The position numbers were made by a program, and so were the translations under genes. This document shows positions 22,690-31,251 of a stretch of DNA of 31,251 nt, piece by piece. The notes below the pieces were generated by a model. That model had not been told where the DNA came from and searched no databases. It saw nothing but the letters and a program-made list of their open reading frames with translations. Positions within the stretch are counted from its first letter, which is position 1. Each line of letters begins with the position of its first letter. Source of the DNA: Nephromyces sp. MM_2019 (lineage: Eukaryota > Apicomplexa > Aconoidasida > Nephromycida); contig JADHZB010000120.1 of the NCBI GenBank assembly GCA_015657535.1, positions 1 to 31,251 of the forward strand, given 5' to 3'.

Positions 22690-22950
22690 AATAAAATCCT
22701 CCAACTCCACCTGAGACCCTCCCCCCTCATCCCCCTACGAAGGATTTCTCTTTACTCCAACTGAGACCCGCCCCTTTCTAAAGTGTGTTCTTCCTTCTCT
22801 CTTCTACCACCCCCCTCCCACTTCTTAAAATCTCTTTTCTCCTCCACCCCCCATCCTCCCTTCCTAATTTTTCTTCTCTTTTCTACCACCCCCCGCCCCC
22901 TTCTTAAACTCTCTTTTCTTCTCCACCTCCCACCCACCCCCCTAAAACAT
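22690..22950. repeat. Polypyrimidine block with a 79-bp duplication
   Basis: The plus strand is almost only C and T. A unit starting CTTCTCTCTTCTACCACCCC at 22794 recurs with few changes at 22873 (period 79 bp). Long homopurine/homopyrimidine tracts of this kind can form triplex structures (general knowledge, not shown here). Confidence 0.75.
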
Positions 22951-23156
22951 CACTGAGAAGTGATTTTTGGAGGATTTTTTCTTCTTTTTTCTCCACTACT
23001 TTCCACCCCAATTGGTGCGGTTACGATCTCTGGCAGCAGATTACCCTTCATCTTCAAAGGTATCCTTCCATTTGGCAGATAACCACCGTATCGAATGCGA
23101 TAAGCCAAGGGGGGGATAACCTTCGGGCGCAGTCTCTGGGCAGCCGAATAGGGGAA
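22950..23156 (-). CDS. Possible terminal exon of a small unidentified minus-strand gene
   Basis: On the minus strand a good acceptor (CTCCTTTTTCAG) is followed by an open frame reading ADFPYSAAQRLRPKVIPPL and then YGGYLPNGRIPLKMKGN. It ends in a basic tail (EKRRKNPPKITSQ) and TGA near 22950. An upstream piece at about 23570-23490 (FVITYYAVNATLIRRLGE) could precede it. The plus strand is also open here (WCGYDLWQQITLHLQRY, with a GTAAGA donor at 23176), so the strand is unsettled. I recognise neither product. Confidence 0.35.
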   Translation of the reverse strand, partial: FPYSAAQRLRPKVIPPLAYRIRYGGYLPNGRIPLKMKGNLLPEIVTAPIGVESSGEKRRKNPPKITSQ

Positions 23157-23199
23157 ATCAGCCCTGAAAAAGGAGGTAAGAGGCAGATTTTCACGTCTT

Positions 23200-23480
23200 C
23201 AAAGTGTGTGTGTGTGTGTGAACTGGTGTGTGTGCGGGGGTGGGTGTGTGTGGGAACTGGTGTTTGTGGATCTGTGCGTTGGTGTGCGCATGTATGTGGG
23301 GTGGGGTTAAAAGTAGCGGGTATTCTTCGTCTGTGTGGGTGGTAGGGTTAAAAGTAGGAGTTTCCTGGTAGGCATGCGTGTGCGTGTGTGTGCGTGTGTG
23401 CGGGTTCTTTTTTATCTCCTGGGGGGTGTAATCACTGGATGATGTGTGGATTATCAATGGGGGGTATGTGTGCACACACA
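23200..23480. repeat. TG-rich microsatellite region
   Basis: Interrupted GTGTGT and GGGTGTGTGTGG runs occupy this stretch. The minus-strand open frame across it is mostly His/Thr/Pro repeat translation. Confidence 0.7.
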
Positions 23481-23493
23481 CTACTTCCCCCAG

Positions 23494-23902
23494 CCGCCGT
23501 ATCAGTGTGGCATTAACGGCGTAGTACGTGATCACGAAGGTAGGGGTACACGTATAAACACTAAGACATATGAAATAGAGGCAGATCTTCAGCTTATGAT
23601 TATAAGCAGTTTGTCTTGCAGTCTAATAAAATGCATATACAGACACACATAAAGAATCACACACACACAAACAAACCTACCCACACACACAGAAATACAC
23701 CTAGCCATACACAGAAACACACCGACCCACACATACATACATACATACACAAACAAACACACCAACCCACACACCCACACACACACACCATACGATTCAA
23801 GGCTCTGTGTGCCGCTATTTTCGCCGCTATTTCAACACATACGCACTGCTGTGTGTGGCGGCCAAGGCTAAGCTTCTAGAGGCTATAGATGAAAGGAGAT
23901 AA
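23494..23902 (+). CDS. Possible last two exons of a plus-strand gene
   Basis: The first piece is 23494-23539 (PPYQCGINGVVRDHE), after the acceptor ACTTCCCCCAG and before the donor GTAGGG. It joins in phase 1 to 23802-23902 (SVCRYFRRYFNTYALLCVAA, then KAKLLEAIDERR and TAA). The intron between them is CA-rich. The stop lies 11 bp from the CBP3 stop on the other strand, a tail-to-tail arrangement. Upstream exons are not settled: a GTATCC donor at 23060 with a matching phase is one candidate. The minus strand has competing open pieces in the same place. I do not recognise the product. Confidence 0.35.
23635..23790. repeat. CA-rich microsatellite with CATA run
   Basis: Interrupted ACACAC and AAACAAAC runs include four CATA units near 23731-23747. 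Confidence 0.75.
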
Positions 23903-23913
23903 GTCTATATAGC

Positions 23914-26900
23914 TCACCAGGAAAAGTAGCCAAATAGGAAGTTATCCCTCCGTATCTGCATGATGTGCGTTAACTGCCTTATTACATACTTTGTGAGAAG
24001 CTCTATAAAGTATTCTTCAGGATGATCTCCAACCTCTTCATATACGTTTCTGATGAGAAAAAAGCAGGAAACAAGGGAAATGTATAAAAAGAGGATGGAG
24101 AGGAAAGAAGGAGGAAGCAAAAGTTCAGCAGGAGAAACACACACAAGCATAGCCACGGGAAGATATAGATAATGAGCTGAAAAAGCTTGAAATATCATTC
24201 AATAGGTATCTCAAAATGTGTGAGTGTGTGTATGTGTGCACCAGCACATGCTTTTGCTGGCGTGTATAGATACAGCCACATAAGATCACTAAGTTATATA
24301 TATATATAAGAAGATATTCAAGAGAGTACTCACACACATTGCACAGTGCTTCGATATTGCCAAGACATCTCTTGTAGAGACAAGCACACACACACATCCA
24401 CATAATATAACACACACACACACACTCAAACATACAGACAATATGACTTACCTGAAAAGAACTTCCCGAATCCTGGCAGGCATCAACTCAGGATCCTCCA
24501 AAGCTTCATCAAGCTTCACACACAGCTGAGCAAGTCAAAGAGCGAAATCAGAGTTTAGCTATACTGAGAAAAAAAAAATACACACACGTGCGTGTGTATT
24601 TTTTTGCTTGAGAAACATCCGGACAAAAATGAAATGCTCAGACACACCATAAAGAAGTATCTACACAAAAGAATCAATTTCCTATGGCAAGAGGTTTATA
24701 AAATCTTCAAGAAGCAAAGAGACGCACACTCACACGTATACATTCAAAGGCAACTAAACTGACCCCCAGCATAAAGCCCTGAACATTCCTCAACTCCGCT
24801 TCAAAACGGTACTCTGCTACCTGAAAAGTCAGCGATCAAGGAAGAGATGAAACAGGAGAAGAAGAAGAAGAAGAAGAAGAGAAACCAGAAGAAGAAGAAG
24901 AAGAAGAGAAACCAGAAGAAGAAGAAGAAGAAGAAGAAGAAGAAGAAGAAACAGAAGAAGAAGAAACAGAAGAAGAAGAAAAAGAAGAAGAAGAAACAGA
25001 AGAAGAAGAAAAAGAAGAAGAAGAAAAATAAGAAGAAGAAAAAGAAGAAGAAGAAGAAGAAGAAAAAGAAAAAGAAAAAGAAGAAGAAGAAACACAAGAA
25101 GAAGAAAAAGAAGAAGAAGAAACACAAGAAGAAGAAAAAGAAGAAGAAACAGAAGAAGAAACAGAAGAAGAAAGAGCTTTTCATCCCTTAAGAGGAAGAT
25201 CACCCTGCTAAAAGCTGCAATAAAACACGCTCTGTTAGCAAGAAACGTGAGCACACAAGAGCACGTGTATGTACAGATGAGCGTGTGTATTTGTTTGCAC
25301 ACAGTCAAATACCTGCATTTTCGCGGGCGTGTGTGTTTTATTCGTTGTGTGCAGTATCGCACTTTTTGTGGGCTAATATGTGTGTGAGTTAAATATACAA
25401 ATAACGCATATTAATGTATGCCTCACAATTTTGTTTGTACAGCATGTAAACATGGAGTGTTGTAAGCGTGTATATGCTAGTATATCCGATGTTGTGCGTA
25501 TGTGTGTGTGAGTGAATTGTTGAGGATAACTTTACTCACGTTCTTCAAGAGTAGCCAATCTTTTACTAAATCCCAACTGAGATCAAAGAGCATGTTATCA
25601 ATGCTTTCGCCGGCAAAACCCTAAAGTAGGGAATAGAGGCAAAATGTGTGTGTGTTTGTGTGAATCCATCGGGCCTAATCACCATCAAATCTTCAAGCAA
25701 CTCCAGATTATGAATGAATGTTCAAAAACACACATCAGCATAGGCAAGAAAAGTATTGGGAAATTTCTCTCACCCACACAGGCAAACATACGCACATACA
25801 GGCACGTACCAAAACTTAAAGACATACACAAACACACACGCAAGCACATACAGAAGGTTACGCATAGTGACATACCAACACTCGAAAGCACACATACAAA
25901 CACACGCAGCCACACTAACAGGCACATACCAGCACTCGAAAGCACACACAAACACACCCCTACACACACACAGAAGGTCACACACAAAGAGTTTGAGCAG
26001 TACCTCAGTAACTAATCGCTGATGCAGTAGCCACACATGAATGAAGCAAAAGTAAGCTTTCATGTTGAAGTTCTGATCAATTTGAAAGACTGTAGAGCAA
26101 ACCAAAGGAGCAAAGCAATTCGTTGATCAGAAACAAGCACACACACACACACAAAACCTGCCAGAAGCGTATGACGAGAGAGAGACTAGGATCACTCTCA
26201 ATGCTCGCAAAAAAGGGCTACTCACACATAATTAAGCACACAGACACATTTATAAGCAAAACAAATATGCGCAATCAGGTATACACACAGCCATGCACAC
26301 AATTGTATACACCAAACAATGCAGATGTACGCTACGCACACAACCGTACACACACTGCACAGCCAACATCAAACACGCCTATAAACAGAAAACATAACAA
26401 GTACACACACACACACACAACTGTAAGACTACAAGGTAAAATCCCTAGTATTTATATAGAAAAAGCAATAAACGTTGAGCAAAATGAAGGGTAAAAAGGC
26501 AAAAAAGAGAGAATTCGATGGAGAAACCGAACAAAACCACACACATATACGCACAAACACACAAATAGACAAGATTAAATGAAGCAAAGAAAGAAGAGGC
26601 TACAGTATACACATTCTGCATCACCAGAGGTAAGTTTCTTGTTCTCCAGTCGCTCCATGATTAGGTGTAGAAACTTCTTCGAGGTAGCCTTAAACTCTTG
26701 ATTTCGACTGAACACACACACACGCCTAGTGAAAAAAGAAGCAGCCCCTTCACTCCCTTAAGCAACCCATATACACGATCTAATCAGGCGCCTAGCCTTA
26801 TAAGGTGGGGGGCTATAACACCAGAATATCTTCTGTGTGTGCTAATGCTATCGCGAGCGCACTATCATGAGTGGGCTAGGGAGAATGCATGTAGAACTTT

Positions 26901-28362
26901 CATATTATATATAGCAAATAGCATATAGGCTACTATGCCTGTGAGTCGATGATGTGTGTGCGCTTGTGCGCCTGTATGTGTACAAACTCGTGTGTGCGAG
27001 TTTTTCTTTGGAAGAATTTGCACTCAGAAACTCTATTCAAAGCCTCTCTCTCCATATCAAGCATTTTAATATTGATAGGAATCTAAGAATCCTGTTGCTT
27101 CGCATTTTAAAGCAACTTCCCCATCTAAACCCCCCATCATAGTATGAATAAAGCCACACACAGACCGAAACACACACAAAAACTCTGAAACACACACAGA
27201 AACACACAAACACACCGAAACACACGCACACACCCACACACAGATCAGAATCAGCCTACACAGGCTAACACACACATCATAGACTTACTCCCACAGCTTA
27301 TATTTCAAGTGTAGAAATGGCGAGCGATCTGAGGAAGGTAAATCAACCAAAAACTTCTTCGTTTCCTCCACAGTGAAGACGGTGAGGGGGTCAGCCATCA
27401 GCCTCTTCGAAACTGCCCTCAGCTCAGGCACCTCTAATTGCTTGTACACAGGCTTCTAAGGGGGAAGGAGGGGGGGCGTTAGAGTTTGAGAGGGGAGAGG
27501 TAAAAAGAGGGGAAGAAAAGAGTGAGATCTCTTTGGGGGGAAACCAGCACAACGGAGGTTAACACACTCCAAACAGAGATTCCACCCGCAATAAGACAGG
27601 AGTATTTTTGCACAAAAAAACATCAAAAGATGAAGAAAACTAAAGAGAAAGAAAGGCACACACACACACACACACTGACGATTTTAATGATAAAATAGAG
27701 TTTTTCTTCGTAAAAAGAGCCACTCATGAATAGCCAAAAGCCTTAAAAAAAGCTTGCCGTGAGGGCTTCTCTATCATCCACGTCTTTCTTCACACTGCTG
27801 GAAGCAGCAGACTTATCAAACACACGCAAAATCGCGTGATTTACTTCATTGAAGGCGTTTTTGACAATTTTCAAAGCTTTTCTGAAGAAGAAGAAAAAAA
27901 AAACTTGTAAAAACAAAAAAAATGCACATCACGCAAAGGAAACAGAAGAAAGAAAGGAATTTGCATCTTCTGTATGTGAAAACAGTAAAGTTGCAAGCGA
28001 AAACTCATTGCTTTAGCCTTAAAAAGGAAAGAGTGTACGTACAGCCTCAATAAATCTTCAGAAGCAGCAAAGTGATGGAGTTTTGGGAGATAATTTAAGC
28101 CCAAAGTATAGAAAACTACGAAAGTTTCTCCAGCGGGTTAAACCGATGGTCACACATTCACACATACATACAGGGATGGACACATATGCATGCCAGTTAT
28201 AAAAAATTCTGCATGCAGACGCACACACACACACTGAATTCTCCTTGATGCAGGAGAAATCAAAAAGATTATAAAGAAAAATACCCTTCTCTTGAGAAAT
28301 TCAAAGCAAATCTCGAAGTTTTCTCCTTGAAGATTGACATTTTTGACGATATTGGCTGGCAT
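23914..28362 (-). CDS. CBP3: CBP3/UQCC1-like ubiquinol-cytochrome c chaperone
   Basis: The CBP3/UQCC1 family (mitochondrial) binds the mitoribosome exit and newly made cytochrome b, and starts assembly of complex III. Exons, all complement: 28362-28285, 28115-28043, 27881-27758, 27455-27289, 26707-26625, 26089-26004, 25620-25540, 24820-24764, 24525-24452, 24049-23914. From the second exon on, every junction is in phase. Family marks, compared with human UQCC1: LKYKLW; QNFNMKAYFCFIHVWLLHQRL (family LHVWxxLVR); EGFAGESIDNMLFDLSWD (family EGRSGK...FMWED); QGFMLG joined to LCVKLDEALED (family YDEG); EYFIELLTKYVIRQ; and ending FGYFSW where the human protein has a similar xVSW. About 319 residues, a usual family length. 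Weak points: the first exon (MPANIVKNVNLQGENF) ends in phase 0 while the second needs phase 1, so the 5' end is unresolved, and no clear targeting peptide is seen. Confidence 0.82.
24409..24425. repeat. Short (CA)n run in a CBP3 intron
   Basis: The run lies inside the last CBP3 intron (24050-24451), which reads TG on the gene's sense strand. A TATATATATATA run lies at about 24296-24308. Confidence 0.6.
24572..24605. repeat. Perfect inverted repeat in a CBP3 intron
   Basis: Two 14-bp arms (AAAAAAATACACAC and its reverse complement GTGTGTATTTTTTT) flank the 6-nt loop ACGTGC. It lies in the intron between the exons at 24820-24764 and 24525-24452. Confidence 0.8.
24853..25175. repeat. GAA/TTC triplet repeat in a CBP3 intron
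   Basis: About 320 bp of almost pure GAA triplets on the plus strand (TTC on the sense strand of CBP3), broken by AAA, ACCAG, ACAG and ACACAA interruptions. It lies within the intron 24821-25539. The lysine-rich plus-strand and Phe/Leu-rich minus-strand frames here are repeat translations. Confidence 0.9.
25780..25990. repeat. CA-rich array with a 54-bp period
   Basis: CATACCAACACTCGAAAGCA at 25871 recurs as CATACCAGCACTCGAAAGCA at 25925, with a looser copy before them near 25806. It lies in the CBP3 intron 25621-26003. Confidence 0.7.
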
Positions 28363-30725
28363 TTTCCTTGTATTAGGAAGAGGAAGAGAAAAGAGGCATA
28401 TTCAGGATAAAATGAGGGCTTCCTCTGCTTTTCGAAGATGGACAGGGAGTAAAGGGAGATGAAGATGAAGATGGAGAGAGAAAGAGAGAAAGAGCAACGT
28501 CAACAGAGTAATCCGGAAAGCAAGAAAAAATCAAAAACACACGAATATACCACAGAAAGAGAAGAAGATACTATTAAAAGCACACAAATTTTATTCTTCT
28601 TCAAAAAGAGAAAAAACAACGGAAAACATCGCAGAAAGCACCCAGATAGAAAGTAACTGGAAAGCCAGGATAAAAGCACAAGAAAAGCAAATATTCCGTC
28701 AAAAAACAGCTGAAAAACGTCTTTCTCACACATAAAAGTAGGCTATCTCAAAGAAATCTACTTACTGCAATACACAAAATGATGGCTAAACACTAAATAA
28801 AGCCAAAAATATTCTTACTATGCGTCTGTGTATGTACACGGTTAAAGATCAAGGCTATCCCACGAGAGCACATACAGATTTATCAACATCCAACCAAGCA
28901 AATAAAGCGGAATATTCCGCACACAAGCATTCTTCAGCACCTAAGCGACTCATAGCAGGAGCCAGGAGCATCCAAAGCAATTCTATATCTCCAAACTACT
29001 ATCATACCTTTTCAATTTCCACACAAACACACAAATGCACTCACCTGCTGTTATATTTCTTCACAGAAAGAAGGTTGATAGCCCTTTTTCAAGAGGTGAT
29101 ATGGGGGGAGTGGGGGTGTGTGTGCATGATTAGTACAGTTTGCCAAACTCTTCTTAGTGTCTTTTATCTTTCAATCTCTTCTTATTCGGTAGGTTTTGTA
29201 TTGATAGCTTTAAAAGAAGAAGATGTATATATCTTTCATTAGAGCTGGAAGAAATCCATCTTCATCAAATCAACTTCGTGGTAGTGTGAAGAGGAAAAGC
29301 ATACATTCCTGGGAAAAGAAGCAGAATAAAATGTTTTTTCATCAAAAAAACAGAAAATTAATCAAAAACAGCCGAAATTCCGTGAAAATTGTGGTATTTA
29401 TGGGGGAAAATTACTGCTTCTTCATTTTATCAAAAAATGGGAGAATCTAGAAGATTTTTTTGTAGATTGGGGATAAATTAGTTTAGACACTCACTTTTTA
29501 ATATCTTTTGGTGAGTGAAGGACGCCAAAGGCTAGATTTATAGTACAAAAAGTGTTTTGATGACTTAATGGCATATTTATGGGTGAAAAAAGCCTATGAA
29601 TAGGGTGCAAAGAGAGTGAAATATGGGAGAAAACGTGAAAAATCAACAAAATTTTGGGGGAAAATTACTACAAATTTTATGAAAAACCCTAGCGAACTCG
29701 CATAAAAAAGAACATGAAGAAAAAGCGGGGGAAGCTAAAATTCGATTTGAGAACGTTTGAGAACAATCAAAACAGCAAAGATTCATCCTGAAAATAGCGA
29801 AAAATCATCGCCAAAGCTGTGAAAAATCATTTAAACATCAAAAAACACATAAAAATGGCAAAAAATCACATAAAAACATAAAAAAAAACGTGCAATAGAA
29901 ACAGTCTAACAATGACTCATTTAAATACGTCTTCATCACATGAATATAATCTACAATCAAAATTAAATAAAAAATTTCGACATAAAACAAAAAATTTGCT
30001 CTCTCAAATCCAAAATAAACAAAGCTGAAGAAAAACAAAATTAACGGCATTCTAACAAAGAAATAGCGATTCAAATTGCAGCTTGAAACATCAGACACAT
30101 CAGAAATTCTGCCAAGAAAAACACACTAATCGCCCTTAAATCTGCCCGTGAAAGGCCAGAAAATTCCATCTTCATGCGCTCCTACAGTTGCACACAAAAG
30201 TTATCTTCAAAAATGAAGATACAGCGGCAAAAATTACATCAAAAAGTACCCTCAAAAGTGCTGATTTTAAAGAATATTTTCTTGGGGTGAAACTAGGCGA
30301 AAAAGTAGGTATATAGCAGAGAGAGGGGGAATTTAAAGAGAAAGAACTGTGTATCCTCATCTTTTGATTGGAAAAGTTACTATTAGCAGATGAAAAGCGT
30401 GAGAAATTCGAGAAAGTTCCTCTTCTTCATCATTTTTAATCGAAAATATGTGATTACTCCTCACAAAGTGTGAAAAATTCGAGAGGAATCCTTTGCTTCA
30501 TCATCTTCATCCAAATTCCACCATTTCCTCTCAAAATCACCCAACACAGAACTATTTTTGCTTCATTTTCATCATTTTCTCCCTCTTCATTCGCAATGAA
30601 AGATGATGATCTCAAATATTTTCATCTTCAAACTGCTACCTTCATTTGATTCTCATTGAAAATCATTAGAATGTTTGATAAATCAACTTTCCTACAAAAA
30701 ATAATCTTCTGAAAATTCCCCTTAC
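28363..30725. other. AT-rich stretch without a supported gene
   Basis: No exon here has both recognisable content and good borders. From about 29300 on, the sequence is rich in AAAAATC/GAAAAA-type strings and stop codons on both strands. If the upstream exon at 30726-30796 is real, this stretch is the first intron of CBP3; otherwise it is intergenic and contains the CBP3 promoter. Confidence 0.5.
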
Positions 30726-30796
30726 CAAGCAATTTGTGAAGAAGAAATCTTCAACGTCGGAAGATGAAGAGGGAATTTTTCATCGAAAAACATCAT
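30726..30796 (-). CDS. Possible far-upstream first exon of CBP3
   Basis: The minus strand reads MMFFDEKFPLHLPTLKISSS then QIA, and ends in a TTG/GTAAGG donor in phase 2. The sequence just before the first sure CBP3-region ATG has an acceptor (CTAATACAAG ending at 28368) followed by GAAAATG, which accepts phase 2 exactly. The join would code for W-K-M-P-A-N. The implied intron of about 2.4 kb is longer than any other here, so this is only a candidate. Confidence 0.2.
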
Positions 30797-31147
30797 TTCG
30801 GGGTTGAAAACAGAAATTTTGAAGTTTGCGGGGAAGAGGAAGCCTTTTCGGCGGAGATTTGAAAAAAAAAAAAAATTGTGTGCGTTGGTGTATATGTTGG
30901 TATGTGTGTTGGTGTGTGTGTTCATGTATGTCTGTTGGTGTGAGGAGGGTGAACCGTCCACTTCCCTTTGCATACAAACATGCTCATGCTACCATCAACT
31001 TTTGCCTAAAAGACGCCGCGCTTTACCAACAGACAAATTGCATGAATGAACCGATTAGAGTTCAAAGATGAATAGGAGCCGAGCGCCTTGTCAATAGCGA
31101 CAGGGATTATGTTTTTAAAGAAGTCCCGTTCGCTAACCACTCCGCCG
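30797..31147. other. Spacer with TG repeat and hairpin next to the edge repeat
   Basis: A poly-A run at about 30858 is followed by an interrupted TG/TTGG repeat (about 30878-30945). From about 31060 the sequence changes to a less AT-rich type without TG, as in the edge repeat. An inverted repeat at 31095-31135 pairs TAGCGA with TCGCTA and GGGA with TCCC. No gene is supported. Confidence 0.5.
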
Positions 31148-31251
31148 AGGTAGGCCGTGGAAGGGTTAGCATTCCACTGTAGCTACCTGGAAGCTCATAT
31201 ATAGCATAAATCGGTGATGACAGCTCTACAGTAGGTAGGGCCGGGCCTAGC
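31148..31251 (+). repeat. Edge repeat, right copy
   Basis: This is the same orientation and length as 7-110, with 8 differences by eye. The copy runs to the last base of the window, and the left copy begins within the first ten bases, which suggests that the window is an assembly piece bounded by repeats. Confidence 0.8.

Larger units (their letters stand above)
21993..22949. other. Repeat-rich spacer
   Basis: I see no gene. The stretch holds CA-rich sequence at 22060-22130, a lysine-rich open frame at 22149 that runs into a minisatellite, a (CA)14 run at 22434-22461, ordinary sequence at about 22490-22680, and a pyrimidine-only block at about 22690-22950. The open frames are translations of these repeats. 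Confidence 0.5.

Noticed and set aside
23191..23535. His/Thr-rich minus-strand proteins and Cys/Val-rich plus-strand proteins
   Set aside because: They are translations of CA/TG microsatellites; similar frames occur at 3021, 13161, 21423, 25770 and 27037.
24847..25191. Poly-lysine protein on plus or Phe/Leu-rich membrane protein on minus
   Set aside because: Both are translations of the GAA/TTC triplet tract, which lies in a CBP3 intron.
24900..27250. CRISPR-like array
   Set aside because: The repeats are simple-sequence tracts without unique spacers, in an intron-bearing eukaryotic gene.
31065..31147. tRNA gene on the minus strand
   Set aside because: The start GGCGGAGTGGTTAGCG recalls a tRNA A box, but there is no T-arm B box, and the central stem and loop do not give a normal anticodon arm.

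Overview
The window is nuclear DNA of a eukaryote, most likely a protist. It has spliceosomal introns, dense TG/CA microsatellites, no operons, and one very large gene with few introns. I cannot name the lineage. Very long proteins carrying lineage-specific insertions would fit an apicomplexan or another alveolate, but nothing in the sequence proves that.

Layout: (1) positions 7-110 and 31148-31251 are two diverged copies (about 92% identical) of one repeat in direct orientation at the two window edges. (2) Roughly 1527-2159, minus strand: coding-looking exons of an unidentified gene, divergent from the next one. (3) 2457-20271, plus strand: one huge gene in at least four exons. I identify it as APC1, the scaffold subunit of the anaphase-promoting complex/cyclosome. 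Three apparently separate large reading frames, plus a fourth at the 5' end, join in phase through introns 3085-4517, about 5999-6589 and 13166-13731, giving a protein of about 5,070 residues (human APC1 has 1944). (4) About 20308-21992, plus strand: small in-phase exons of an unidentified gene, or of a further C-terminal extension of APC1. (5) 21993-22949: microsatellites, a 20-bp minisatellite and a polypyrimidine block. (6) 22950-23902: short exon-like open stretches on both strands, unresolved. (7) 23914-28362, minus strand: a gene of about ten exons which I identify as CBP3/UQCC1, the ubiquinol-cytochrome c reductase (complex III) assembly chaperone. One of its introns holds a GAA/TTC triplet repeat of about 320 bp. 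(8) 28363-31147: AT-rich DNA with no convincing gene except a possible far-upstream first exon of CBP3.

The two identified genes have no functional link: APC1 acts in ubiquitin-dependent cell-cycle control and CBP3 in mitochondrial cytochrome b biogenesis. Many introns and spacers carry TG runs, often on the sense strand of the gene they interrupt, and the heptamer ATCTTCA/TGAAGAT recurs across the window. All homology calls come from reading translated motifs against remembered family sequences; no database search was run.
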